From: Mycolicibacterium litorale
Lineage (GTDB): Bacteria; Actinomycetota; Actinomycetes; Mycobacteriales; Mycobacteriaceae
Assembly (NCBI GenBank): GCA_002007745.1
Contig: CP019882.1
Span: 3,844,001 to 3,908,000 of the forward strand
DNA length: 64,000 nucleotides
Reading direction: 5' to 3'
The notes beneath the pieces are model-generated. The model did no database searches. It was given only the letters and a program-made list of their open reading frames with translations, and was not told the DNA's origin. Positions 34,480 to 42,968 of the stretch are shown here, piece after piece (the first letter of the stretch is position 1; every line of letters begins with the position of its first letter). A program made the position numbers and the translations under genes.

Positions 34480-36690
34480 CTAGCGCCGCGGTGGCCCCGG
34501 GGGCCGAGGCGGCGGTGGCCGGTGGATCGTGGGCGGCGAACGAAACGGTCGCGTCGGCTCGTTGGCGTCCTCCACGGCGAGCATTCCGCTGCGCAGCCGC
34601 ATGGTGGTGGCCGCGGGATCGGCGCCGATGCGCCGCGGAGCCGTGACGACCGGTCGAGTGGCCGTCTGATCGGGACCTTCGTCCTGTGCGAGCACGCTTC
34701 TGGCGATTCGTTCGATCGCCCCCTGCACCTGTAGCCGATCGGGTCGCCCCTCGAACGACGGCGAGCGGGTCAGCGTGTCGGTGATCCAGGTGGCGATCAG
34801 ATTGCGGGCGTGGTTCACCTCGCCGGCCCCGGTCGCGGTCAGCGCGAAGAGATCGCCGTTGCGCTGGGCGAAGCCCGTCGCGACCAGTCGATCGAAGGTC
34901 GGCTCGAGGATCTCCCTCGGGACCCGGTGGCGTGCGGCGATGGCGGCGAGGTCGGCAACCCCGGCCACCTGCGCGTGACGGTAGATCTGCATCAACGCCC
35001 ACAGCCGCGGGGTGTCGAGCCCGCTGCCGCCGGAACGGGCCAGTGCTTGCAGATGCATACCGCGCGACTCGCGCAGGAGTCGGCTGACGGCGACTTCGAG
35101 TACCTTCTCCGAGGGCTCGGTGGTGGGCATGCCGAAGCCTTCGCCGAGATCGGTACTGCCGGTGGCGGCCGCGTCGCGCAGCGGAACCTGTTTGAGGAAC
35201 AGCGCGAGGACGAAACCGACGAGCGCGACCGGCGCCGCGAACAGGAACACCTTGCTCAGCGAGTCGGCGTAGGCCTGCACGATCGGCGCGGCCACGTCGT
35301 GTGGAAGCTGGTGCAGCGCCTGAGGAGATTGCGCCACAGCGGGTTCGGTGCCGCTGGCGGCCAGCGCCGCGGGCAGCCGGTCGGCCAGGAAATTGCTGAA
35401 CAGCGAACCGAAGATCGCCGCGCCGAAGGAACTGCCGATGGTGCGGAAGAACGTGACGCCGGAGGTGGCGACGCCCAGATCGGTGAAATCCACCGTGTTC
35501 TGCACGGTCAGGATCAGCACCTGCATGCTCAGCCCGATGCCGGCGCCCAGCACCAGCAGATACAGCGACTGCAGCCAGGTCGAGGTGCCGGCGTCCATCC
35601 TCGAGAGCAGGACGAAACCCAACGCCATCACCGCGGTGCCCACCACCGGGAAGATCTTGTACCGCCCGGTGCGGCCCACGATCACACCACTGCTCAGTGA
35701 TGTCGCGAGCAGCCCGAGCACCATCGGGAGGGTGTGCAGGCCGGACACTGTCGCCGAGACGCCGTCGACGAACTGCATGTAGGTCGGCATGAAGGTCAGC
35801 GCGCCCAGCATGGCGAATCCGACCACGAACGACAGCCCGCAGCACACCGTGAAGACGGGGTCGGAGAACAGCCGGATCGGCAAGATCGGCTCGGCGGCGC
35901 GGCGCTCGACGACGACGAAGGCCACCAGCGCCGCAATCGATCCGACGAACAGGCCGATGATCATCGCCGAACCCCAGGCGTAGGTGGTCCCGCCCCAGCT
36001 GGTCGCCAGCGTCAGTCCGGCGGCGCCGAGACCCACCAGGACGATGCCCGCGTAATCGATGACCGGCCTCGCGGTCCGGCCCATGTGCGGAATCGCCGAA
36101 GCCGCCACCGCCAGCACCACGACGGCGACCGGCACGTTCACCCAGAACGCCCATCGCCAGCCGAGGTGGTCGGTGAACAGGCCCCCGAGCAGCGGCCCCA
36201 CCACAGTGGTGACCCCGAACACCGCGCCCAGCGCACCCTGGTAACGGCCACGCTCGCGTAGGGGAATCACCTCGCCGATGACCGCGACGGCGGTGACGGT
36301 GATCGCCCCGCCGCCGATGCCCTGCAGCGCCCGGGACGCGACGAGCATGCTCATCGAGTTGGCCAGACCGCACAGCACCGAACCGGCCAGGAAGAACAGG
36401 ATCGCGGCCTGGAACACCGTCTTGCGGCCGAACGTGTCACCCAGCTTGCCGACGACCGCCGTCACGATCGTGGACGCCAGCAGGTAACTGGTCACCACCC
36501 ACGACTGGTGACCGGCTCCCCCGAGGTCGGCGACGACGGTCGGCAGCGCGGTGGCGACGATGGTCTGGTCCAGGGCAGCCAGCAACATGCCCAGCACGAC
36601 GGCCAGGAACACCAGGTTGCGACGCTGACCCGTGATCTGGGCGGGCGCCGGTGCCGGTTCTGGCGGCGCGCCGGTTGATGGACGAGTCAC
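34480..36690 (-). CDS. DHA2-family MFS exporter with C-terminal cytosolic domain
   Basis: The protein is 736 aa. Residues 20-500 form a 14-helix drug:H+ antiporter of the EmrB/QacA type, opening VVLGMLLAALDQTIVATALP, with motif GKLGDTFGRKTVF. After the last helix comes a cytosolic extension of about 210 residues. It contains a winged-helix-like stretch (LAAIAARHRVPREILEPTFD, LVATGFAQRNGDLFALT) and a proline-rich end (PPPPRPPGPPRR). The GTG start is chosen because TACTGT lies exactly seven bases upstream with no Shine-Dalgarno sequence, suggesting a leaderless message. Substrate unknown. Confidence 0.88.
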   Translation of the reverse strand: MTRPSTGAPPEPAPAPAQITGQRRNLVFLAVVLGMLLAALDQTIVATALPTVVADLGGAGHQSWVVTSYLLASTIVTAVVGKLGDTFGRKTVFQAAILFFLAGSVLCGLANSMSMLVASRALQGIGGGAITVTAVAVIGEVIPLRERGRYQGALGAVFGVTTVVGPLLGGLFTDHLGWRWAFWVNVPVAVVVLAVAASAIPHMGRTARPVIDYAGIVLVGLGAAGLTLATSWGGTTYAWGSAMIIGLFVGSIAALVAFVVVERRAAEPILPIRLFSDPVFTVCCGLSFVVGFAMLGALTFMPTYMQFVDGVSATVSGLHTLPMVLGLLATSLSSGVIVGRTGRYKIFPVVGTAVMALGFVLLSRMDAGTSTWLQSLYLLVLGAGIGLSMQVLILTVQNTVDFTDLGVATSGVTFFRTIGSSFGAAIFGSLFSNFLADRLPAALAASGTEPAVAQSPQALHQLPHDVAAPIVQAYADSLSKVFLFAAPVALVGFVLALFLKQVPLRDAAATGSTDLGEGFGMPTTEPSEKVLEVAVSRLLRESRGMHLQALARSGGSGLDTPRLWALMQIYRHAQVAGVADLAAIAARHRVPREILEPTFDRLVATGFAQRNGDLFALTATGAGEVNHARNLIATWITDTLTRSPSFEGRPDRLQVQGAIERIARSVLAQDEGPDQTATRPVVTAPRRIGADPAATTMRLRSGMLAVEDANEPTRPFRSPPTIHRPPPPRPPGPPRR

Positions 36691-36696
36691 CGGTTG

Positions 36697-36702
36697 ACAG
36701 TA
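36697..36702 (-). promoter_or_regulatory. Candidate -10 for leaderless exporter transcript
   Basis: On the minus strand this is TACTGT. Its end is placed so that +1 falls on the G of the GTG start of the DHA2 exporter. No ribosome-binding sequence is present, so leaderless initiation is the simplest reading. Confidence 0.45.
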
Positions 36703-36745
36703 CCCAGCGGCGGAAGCCGGTAACCGGCGCCCGCGCGGTCCCACA

Positions 36746-37435
36746 TCAATTATCGAGTAGGTCCGGCCGGCGTTCGCGGGTGCGCTGCATGGCTTGTTCG
36801 TGTCGCCAGGCCGCGACCTTGGCGTGGTCTCCGGAGAGCAGCACGTCCGGCACCGCCAGCCCACGCCAGGCCGGCGGGCGGGTGTAACTCGGCCCTTCCA
36901 GTAAGCCCTCGTTCTCCGGCGAGTGCGAATCATCCTGGTGTGAGCGCGGATTACCCATCACATTGGGCAACAGCCGCACCACCGCCTCGATGATGACCAG
37001 CGCGGCGGCCTCACCCCCGGCGAGCACGTAGTCGCCGATCGATACCTCTTCGACGCGCATCCGCCTGCCGGCGTCCTCGGCGACCCGCTGGTCGATGCCT
37101 TCATAACGCCCGCAGGCGAAGACCAGATGGCCCTCCCGCGTCCAACGCTGGGCGTCGGCCTGGGTGAACAACCGACCAGCCGGTGTCGGGACGACGAGAA
37201 GTGTTTCTTCAGTGCATATTTCGTCGAGTGCTTCACCCCATACCGGGGCCTTCATCACCATGCCGGGTCCGCCACCATACGGGGCGTCGTCCACGGAGTG
37301 GTGCACGTCGTGGGTCCAGCGGCGCAGGTCGTGCACGGCGAAGTCCACGATGCCGGACTCGATGGCCCTGCCGGGCAACGATTGCCGAACCGGGTCAAGG
37401 TAGTCGGGGAAGATCGTGATGACGTCAATGCGCAC
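36746..37435 (-). CDS. trmD: tRNA (guanine37-N1)-methyltransferase TrmD
   Basis: This 229-aa SPOUT methyltransferase forms m1G37 in tRNA and prevents +1 frameshifting. The trefoil-knot motifs are intact: DDAPYGGGPGMVM, FACGRYEGIDQR and EEVSIGDYVLAGGEAA. It lies 12 bp downstream of rimM in the rpsP-khpA-rimM-trmD operon, the canonical arrangement (Rv2909c-Rv2906c). Confidence 0.97.
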   Translation of the reverse strand: MRIDVITIFPDYLDPVRQSLPGRAIESGIVDFAVHDLRRWTHDVHHSVDDAPYGGGPGMVMKAPVWGEALDEICTEETLLVVPTPAGRLFTQADAQRWTREGHLVFACGRYEGIDQRVAEDAGRRMRVEEVSIGDYVLAGGEAAALVIIEAVVRLLPNVMGNPRSHQDDSHSPENEGLLEGPSYTRPPAWRGLAVPDVLLSGDHAKVAAWRHEQAMQRTRERRPDLLDN

Positions 37436-37447
37436 GGCGGTCCCTGC

Positions 37448-37969
37448 CTATTCGAGGTCCAAAAGCCCCTCGGGCGGATCGATCTCGACCAGCCCGTCGG
37501 CCAGCGACACCGACGTCACGATGGCGCTGACGAACGGCACCAGCAGTTCGGCACCCTCGGCGGTGCGCACCGAGAGCAGCTCTCCGCCGGCGGTGTGCAG
37601 CACCTCGGCGACGGTGCCGACGACCTGCCCGTCGACAGTCCGGACCGTCAGCCCTTCGAGCTGATGGTCGTAGAACTCGTCGGGGTCTTCGATCGGCGGC
37701 AATGCTCCGGATTCGACGACGAACAGGTTGCCGCGCAACGCCTCGGCTGCGTCGCGATCCGACACTCCGTGTAGCCGGACCAACAAGCGGCCGCCGTGCG
37801 GGCGGACAGTCTCCACCACGACATCGCGAGCTCCGTCGCCCCGAGAAGGCTTGAGCCGCAGGCGGTTACCTGCCGCGAACCGTTCGTCGGGGTCGTCGGT
37901 ACGGACGTCCACCACCAGTTCGCCGGTGACGCCGTGGGCTTTGGCCACCCGCCCGACGACGAGCTCCAT
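37448..37969 (-). CDS. rimM: Ribosome maturation factor RimM
   Basis: This 173-aa factor is for 30S subunit assembly around S19. The N-terminal RimM domain begins MELVVGRVAKAHGVTGELVVD. The C-terminal PRC-barrel is seen in DEFYDHQLEGLTV and LLVPFVSAIV. It lies in the translation operon between khpA and trmD. Confidence 0.96.
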   Translation of the reverse strand: MELVVGRVAKAHGVTGELVVDVRTDDPDERFAAGNRLRLKPSRGDGARDVVVETVRPHGGRLLVRLHGVSDRDAAEALRGNLFVVESGALPPIEDPDEFYDHQLEGLTVRTVDGQVVGTVAEVLHTAGGELLSVRTAEGAELLVPFVSAIVTSVSLADGLVEIDPPEGLLDLE

Positions 37970-38005
37970 ATTGCCCTCCGAGTCGCTTTGCTCCGGCTCG
38001 CCGGA

Positions 38006-38248
38006 CTACTGGTCGGTGTCCACCACGTCGACGCGGATGCCCCGGCCGCCGATCCCGGCGACCAGGGTGCGCAGCGCGGTGGCGGTGCGACCGCCACGCC
38101 CGATCACCTTGCCCAGGTCATCGGGGTGGACGTGCACCTCGACCGTGCGCCCGCGCCGGCTGGTGACCATGTCGACGCGAACGTCGTCGGGATTGTCGAC
38201 GATCCCGCGGACCAGATGCTCCACGGCGTCGACGACGACCGAACTCAT
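38006..38248 (-). CDS. khpA: KH-domain RNA-binding protein KhpA
   Basis: This 80-aa single KH domain protein has the RNA-binding loop GRGG in DLGKVIGRGGRTATALRTLV. KhpA proteins bind RNA, often with KhpB, and affect cell growth. The start overlaps the rpsP stop (ATGA), so the two are coupled. It corresponds to Rv2908c. Confidence 0.95.
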   Translation of the reverse strand: MSSVVVDAVEHLVRGIVDNPDDVRVDMVTSRRGRTVEVHVHPDDLGKVIGRGGRTATALRTLVAGIGGRGIRVDVVDTDQ

Positions 38249-38718
38249 TCGGCGGCGGCCTCAGCGGCCTCGGCGCTCTCGGCTGCCGGCTCGGCCGCAG
38301 CGGTCTCCGCCGACTCGGCCTTCTTGGCCGGGGCCTTCTTCTTCTTCGGCGAGGTGGCCTCTCCGCCGGGAGCGCCGTCGGCCTCGGCCAGCGCGGCATT
38401 GAACAGGTCGAGCTTGCTCGGCTTGGGCTCCTTGACCTTCAGCGTGCCCTCGGCACCCGGCAGGCCCTTGAACTTCTGCCAGTCACCGGTGATCTTGAGC
38501 AGCGTGAGGACCGGCTCGGTGGGCTGAGCACCGACGGACAGCCAGTACTGCGCGCGCTCGGAATCGATCTCGATCAGGCTCGGCTCTTCCTTGGGGTGGT
38601 AGCGGCCGATGACCTCGATCGCACGGCCGTCGCGGCGGGTGCGCGAGTCGGCGACAGCGATGCGGTACTGGGGATTGCGGATCTTGCCAAGCCGGGTGAG
38701 CTTGATCTTGACAGCCAT
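38245..38718 (-). CDS. rpsP: 30S ribosomal protein S16
   Basis: The protein is 157 aa; the first 85 residues are canonical S16 (MAVKIKLTRLGKIRNPQYRI, DSRTRRDGRAIEVIGRYHP). The rest is an Ala/Glu/Lys-rich tail that is common in actinobacterial S16. It is the first gene of the rpsP-khpA-rimM-trmD operon; its promoter should lie in the 165-bp gap upstream. Confidence 0.97.
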   Translation of the reverse strand: MAVKIKLTRLGKIRNPQYRIAVADSRTRRDGRAIEVIGRYHPKEEPSLIEIDSERAQYWLSVGAQPTEPVLTLLKITGDWQKFKGLPGAEGTLKVKEPKPSKLDLFNAALAEADGAPGGEATSPKKKKAPAKKAESAETAAAEPAAESAEAAEAAAE

Positions 38719-38883
38719 GAACTAACTCCTGTGGGTGTCACGCTGCAATTCAGCGATACGGCGGGAGTGCCGGATCCGGTTTTGCCTCGCGTGTGTGACC
38801 GCGGCGCGGCGCATCTGTCTTCCCAGAAGCCGCTCGCGGACAGCCGCCCATTGTGCCAGACCGGGCTGGTCAGGTGTTAATCG

Positions 38884-39300
38884 CTAGACCACCTTCTGGA
38901 TGCACTTCTGCTCAACGCGTCGCATCATCCGCCAGCCCTCGGCGGTGCGGACGAAAGCGTCGTCGTACCAGAGTCCGCAGAACATGATCTGGCCGTCCTC
39001 GCCGAGGGCCATCGGGTTGAACAGGATCGTTCGGGACGTGGCGGCATCGCCGTCGACTCGGATGTCGAAATTGCCCACCATGTGGAAATAGGCCGGAAAG
39101 TTGGGCAGCACCTCAGCCAGCCACGCTTTGACCTCGGGATAGCTGCCTGCGATTCCGCCCAGCTCGGTGTAGTCGATGTGGGCGTCGGGGGTGAACACCC
39201 GGTCCAGGTCGTCGAACCGGCGACTGTCGATCGCCGTCGAGTAGTCCACCAGCAGCTGCTGGATCTCCATCCGATCCGAAATCTCTTCAAGACTCAGCAT
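38884..39300 (-). CDS. NTF2-like (SnoaL) family protein
   Basis: This 138-aa protein, MLSLEEISDRMEIQQLLVDY, has the cone-shaped NTF2 fold typical of SnoaL-type hydratases, isomerases or binding proteins. The pattern SRRFDDLDRVFTPDAHIDYT is typical, with Asp and His lining the pocket. Substrate unknown. The position corresponds to Rv2910c. It is divergent from the diflavin reductase, with an iron-box-like site between them. Confidence 0.85.
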   Translation of the reverse strand: MLSLEEISDRMEIQQLLVDYSTAIDSRRFDDLDRVFTPDAHIDYTELGGIAGSYPEVKAWLAEVLPNFPAYFHMVGNFDIRVDGDAATSRTILFNPMALGEDGQIMFCGLWYDDAFVRTAEGWRMMRRVEQKCIQKVV

Positions 39301-39366
39301 TTGTGTGATTCAACACGGCTGTCAGGGCGCACGGCGGGGAGGTCCACACCAGCGGGACAATGCAAC

Positions 39367-39385
39367 TAAGGTAACCCTAACCAAA
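39367..39385. promoter_or_regulatory. IdeR/DtxR iron-box-like site
   Basis: TAAGGTAACCCTAACCAAA matches the mycobacterial iron-box consensus TTAGGTTAGGCTAACCTAA at 14 of 19 positions, including GGT and CTAACC. It lies 22 bp before the diflavin reductase start, where IdeR would repress under iron sufficiency. Confidence 0.5.
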
Positions 39386-39406
39386 CTAGTGGCGAGTGGA
39401 GGCGCG

Positions 39407-41035
39407 GTGCCAAAAGATCCCGGCTTTTCCCTGATCATCGGCTACGGCAGCGACATGGGCACGGCCGAGTACATCGCCATGCATCTCGCCGACGCCGTGA
39501 AAGCCCAGGGCATCGATGCGACCGAGACCGAGCTCAACGACATCCCCCTTGACGCGGTTGCGGCGGCAACCCACTTCGTGGTGGTCACCTCGACCTTCGG
39601 CGATGGCGAAGTACCCGACAACGGCACCGTCTTCTGGGAGGAACTCAGCGCCGACCACCGAGGTTTCGAGCACCTGCACTACACGGTCCTGGCCCTGGGC
39701 GACAGTTCCTACGACCTGTTCTGCAACGCCGGTCGCATCATCGACGCTCGCCTCAGCGAGCTCGGCGGCCGGCGGTTCGCCGAACGAGTCGAACTGGACT
39801 GCTATCGGGAAGGCGACGCCCGACAGTGGCTGACCGACACCACCGAGCTGCTGGTCGAGGCCAGCTCCGCCACGTCGGACCATGCCATGCCGTCGGCCGC
39901 CCCCTCCGTGCCGCCGCACCGGCGCCCGAGCCTGACGCCGTGGACGGAGGCCAACCCCTACCCGGCGACGACGGTCGTCAACCGCCTGCTGACGGCGCCG
40001 GACTCCGACAAAGAGGTCCGCCATCTCGAACTGGACCTCGCCGACTCCGGGATCACCTATGAAGCCGGGGATTCGGTGGCTGTGCACCCGGTCAACGATC
40101 CCCAGCTCGTCGAGCACCTGCTGGCCCAACTCGGGGTCGACGACACCTACCGCGTCAGCGGATCCGATCTCCCCCTGACAGAACTGCTCACCCACCATCT
40201 GGAGATCCGGACCCCGTCGCGTGCGCTGCAGGCGCTGGTCGGTGCCCGCACCACCGACGCCGAGGCGGCCAGCGCGCTCGGATCCGCCGATCCGGCCCAG
40301 CTGTCGGCCTGGATGGCCGGGCGCGATGTCGCCGACTTGCTCGAATACGCCGAACTCGGCGTCGACGAAGTCGTGGACACCTTGCGCCCCTTGCAGTTCC
40401 GCGACTATTCGATCGCCTCCAGCCCCGTGGTGCATCCCAACCGGCTGCACCTGACGGTGGCCACAGTCCGCTACCAGCGCGGTGGCCGCCGGCGTGGCGG
40501 TGTCGCGTCGACCTACCTGGCCGATCGCGGCGGGACGGTGCGGATCCATCTGCGGCCCAACCACAACTTCCGGCTGCCCGCCCCCGACGTGCCGATCATC
40601 ATGGTTGGTCCGGGAACCGGGATCGCGCCGTTCCGAGCGTTCTTGCAGGAGCGGCGGGCGAGCTGCGTGCCGGGCCGGTCATGGCTGTTCTTCGGCGACC
40701 GGCGCCGCCGTACTGATTTCCTCTACGGGCAGGAACTGCAGGACTTCCTCGACTCAGGCACTCTGTCCCGCCTGGATCTGGCGTTCTCCCGGGAACAGGG
40801 GATGCCGAAAACGTACGTCCAGCACCGCATGAAGGACCATGCCGACGAACTCTTCGCCTGGCTGTCAGACGGTGCACACCTCTATGTCTGCGGCGACGCC
40901 GAGCAGATGGCCAGAGACGTCGACCAGGCGTTGCACGAGATCGTCGCCGAGGCCGGTGGCATGGACGCTGCGACCGCACATTCCTACGTCAACGACCTCA
41001 TCAAATCCCACCGCTACCTGCGAGACGTCTACTGA
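39407..41035 (+). CDS. Diflavin reductase (CysJ/sulfite-reductase-alpha-like)
   Basis: This 542-aa soluble NADPH diflavin oxidoreductase has three parts. A flavodoxin domain is at about 5-150 (IGYGSDMGTAEYIA, VVTSTFGDGEVPDN, LALGDSSYD). An FAD domain has RDYSIASSP near 332. An NADP domain has GPGTGIAPFRAFLQER, CGDAEQMARDV and the C-terminal RYLRDVY typical of CysJ. No sulfite reductase beta subunit gene is adjacent, so the electron acceptor is unknown. The iron-box-like site suggests a ferric-siderophore reductase or iron-stress role. The GTG start is set by GGAGG about 5 nt upstream. Confidence 0.88.
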   Translation: MPKDPGFSLIIGYGSDMGTAEYIAMHLADAVKAQGIDATETELNDIPLDAVAAATHFVVVTSTFGDGEVPDNGTVFWEELSADHRGFEHLHYTVLALGDSSYDLFCNAGRIIDARLSELGGRRFAERVELDCYREGDARQWLTDTTELLVEASSATSDHAMPSAAPSVPPHRRPSLTPWTEANPYPATTVVNRLLTAPDSDKEVRHLELDLADSGITYEAGDSVAVHPVNDPQLVEHLLAQLGVDDTYRVSGSDLPLTELLTHHLEIRTPSRALQALVGARTTDAEAASALGSADPAQLSAWMAGRDVADLLEYAELGVDEVVDTLRPLQFRDYSIASSPVVHPNRLHLTVATVRYQRGGRRRGGVASTYLADRGGTVRIHLRPNHNFRLPAPDVPIIMVGPGTGIAPFRAFLQERRASCVPGRSWLFFGDRRRRTDFLYGQELQDFLDSGTLSRLDLAFSREQGMPKTYVQHRMKDHADELFAWLSDGAHLYVCGDAEQMARDVDQALHEIVAEAGGMDAATAHSYVNDLIKSHRYLRDVY

Positions 41036-41075
41036 GTCCCGCGCTGCACAGCGGCCCGGGCTAGGCTCAGCCACC

Positions 41076-41951
41076 ATGCGCAGACTTCTCGCTGGCGTCG
41101 CGACAGCGCTGAGTGTGCTGATCACCACAGCCGGAGTCGCCAACGCGGACAACGCCGATCAGCCACCCGGTTCGGTGCCTGTTCCCGACGGCCCGGCGCC
41201 GGCCTGGATCGTCGCCGATATGGACACCGGTCAGGTGCTGGCCGGGCGCGACATGTACGCCGCCCACCCGCCGGCCAGCACGATCAAGACACTGCTGGCG
41301 CTGACCGCCCTCGACGAACTGCCCGATCTCAACGCCACCGTGGTGGCCGACAACGCCGACACCCTCGTCGAATGCAACTGCGCGGGGATCAAGCCCGGCC
41401 ACACGTATACCGCCCGGCAGCTGCTCGACGCGGTTCTACTGGTCTCCGGCAACGACGCGGCCAACACGCTGGCCGACCTGCTCGGCGGGTTCGACGTCGC
41501 AGTCGACAAGATGAACGCCAAGGCGATGTCAGTCGGGGCCACCAATACCCATGCGACCACACCGTCGGGCCTCGACGGCCCGGCCGGTCCGGGCTGGACC
41601 ACCCCGCACGACCTGGCCGCCATCTTCCGCGCGGCGATGGCCAATCCGGTGTTCGCCCAGATCACCGCCCAGCCGGTGGCGATGTTCCCCACCGACACCG
41701 GCGACAAGCCGTTGGTCAACCAGGACGAGTTGCTGGTGCGCTACCCGGGTGCGATCGGCGGCAAGACCGGGTTCACCGACGCCGCCCGCAAGACGTTCGT
41801 CGGCGCCGCCGACCGCGACGGCCGTCGGCTGGTCATCGCAATGATGTACGGGCTGATCCACGAGGGCGGCCCCACCTACTGGGACCAGGCCGCCGCACTG
41901 CTGGACTGGGGCTTCGCCCAAGACCGATCCGAGAGCGTCGCCGCGCTCTGA
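41076..41951 (+). CDS. dacB2: D-alanyl-D-alanine carboxypeptidase (DacB2-like)
   Basis: This 291-aa secreted penicillin-binding protein trims the terminal D-Ala of peptidoglycan stem peptides. It has a signal peptide at 1-24 (ending ANA). The three active-site motifs are Ser68-TIK (SxxK), SGN in LLVSGNDAANT, and KTG in IGGKTGFTD. The length equals Rv2911. A TAGGCT element ends 8 bp before the ATG, suggesting a near-leaderless transcript. It is followed by a paralogue. Confidence 0.94.
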   Translation: MRRLLAGVATALSVLITTAGVANADNADQPPGSVPVPDGPAPAWIVADMDTGQVLAGRDMYAAHPPASTIKTLLALTALDELPDLNATVVADNADTLVECNCAGIKPGHTYTARQLLDAVLLVSGNDAANTLADLLGGFDVAVDKMNAKAMSVGATNTHATTPSGLDGPAGPGWTTPHDLAAIFRAAMANPVFAQITAQPVAMFPTDTGDKPLVNQDELLVRYPGAIGGKTGFTDAARKTFVGAADRDGRRLVIAMMYGLIHEGGPTYWDQAAALLDWGFAQDRSESVAAL

Positions 41952-41952
41952 G

Positions 41953-42048
41953 TCTGCCCCCGGGTCGCTGCGCTCCTGCCCACCGGACCTCTGCCCCCGG
42001 GTCGCTGCGCTCCTGCCCACCGGACCTCTGTCCCGGGTCGCTGCGCTC
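41953..42048. repeat. 37-bp tandem repeat, about 2.6 copies
   Basis: The units at 41953-41989 and 41990-42026 are identical (starting TCTGCCCCCGGGTCGCTGCG); a diverged partial third unit follows to 42048. The array lies between the two carboxypeptidase genes. The direct-repeat structure has no spacers, so it is not CRISPR. Confidence 0.9.
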
Positions 42049-42113
42049 ATCGCAACGATTTCGAGATGCGATCGCGTCATTGCCGAGGTGATCGCTGGTT
42101 AGCGTCGGCAGTC

Positions 42114-42959
42114 ATGCCGCGCCGACCGTTCATCGCGCTGCTGAGCATCGCCATGTCGCTGATGCTGGCGTCGCCGACGGCCGCGGCCCCGGGTCCGGAG
42201 CCGGCCGGGGCGGCCGCGGTCACCCCGCCGGACGGACCCGCGCAGGCCTGGCTGGTGGCCGATCTCGACAGTGGCCGCATCCTGGGCGGCCGCGACCCCT
42301 ACAGCGCACATGCCCCGGCCAGCACCATCAAAGCCCTGCTCGCGATGGTCGTGCTCGATCAGTTGGCGCCCAACGCCGCGGTGCGGGCGAGCGCCGCGCA
42401 CACGCAGGTGGAGTGCTCGTGCGTGGGTCTGATACCCGGTCAGGTGTACACCGCGCGGCAACTGCTCGACGGCCTGCTGATGGTGTCGGGCAACGACGCC
42501 GCCAACCTGCTCGCCGACATGCTCGGCGGATACCAGGCGGCGGTCCTGCGGATGAACGCCAAGGCGTATCAGCTGGGGGTACGCAGCACCCGGGCCGGAT
42601 CGCCGTCCGGTCTGGACGGGCCGGGCTGGGAATCGGTGACGTCACCGCACGATCTGGCCGTGATCTATCGAGCGGCGTTGCGCTATCCGCTGTTCGCCCA
42701 GATCGTCCACCAGCCTTCTGCGCTGTTCCCTGATCGTTCCGGGTATCGAGAGATCAAGAACCAGGATCGGCTGTTGCGCAGCTATCCGGGATTCATCGGC
42801 GGCAAAAGCGGATTCACGAATCTCGCGCGGGAGACCTACGTCGGGATGGCCCAACGCAACGGGCGGCGGTTGATCGTGGTCCAGATGTACGGCAGCGCCG
42901 ATCTCTGGGATCAGGCGTCCCGGTTGCTCGACTGGGGTTTCAACCAGTACGGCCACTGA
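42114..42959 (+). CDS. Second D,D-carboxypeptidase-like protein (DacB paralogue)
   Basis: This 281-aa secreted paralogue of the preceding gene has a signal peptide of about 25 residues (ending PTAAA), SxxK in PASTIKALL and SGN in LMVSGNDAANL. The third motif is KSG (IGGKSGFTN) instead of KTG, a conservative change that may alter substrate or beta-lactam response. Colinear similarity to dacB2 throughout shows a tandem duplication. No equivalent is recalled directly after Rv2911 in M. tuberculosis. Confidence 0.9.
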   Translation: MPRRPFIALLSIAMSLMLASPTAAAPGPEPAGAAAVTPPDGPAQAWLVADLDSGRILGGRDPYSAHAPASTIKALLAMVVLDQLAPNAAVRASAAHTQVECSCVGLIPGQVYTARQLLDGLLMVSGNDAANLLADMLGGYQAAVLRMNAKAYQLGVRSTRAGSPSGLDGPGWESVTSPHDLAVIYRAALRYPLFAQIVHQPSALFPDRSGYREIKNQDRLLRSYPGFIGGKSGFTNLARETYVGMAQRNGRRLIVVQMYGSADLWDQASRLLDWGFNQYGH

Positions 42960-42968
42960 GCCGCACTC

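Noticed and set aside
41953..42048. Repeat array as a CRISPR
   Set aside because: Copies are directly adjacent without spacers, there are fewer than three full units, and no cas genes are present.
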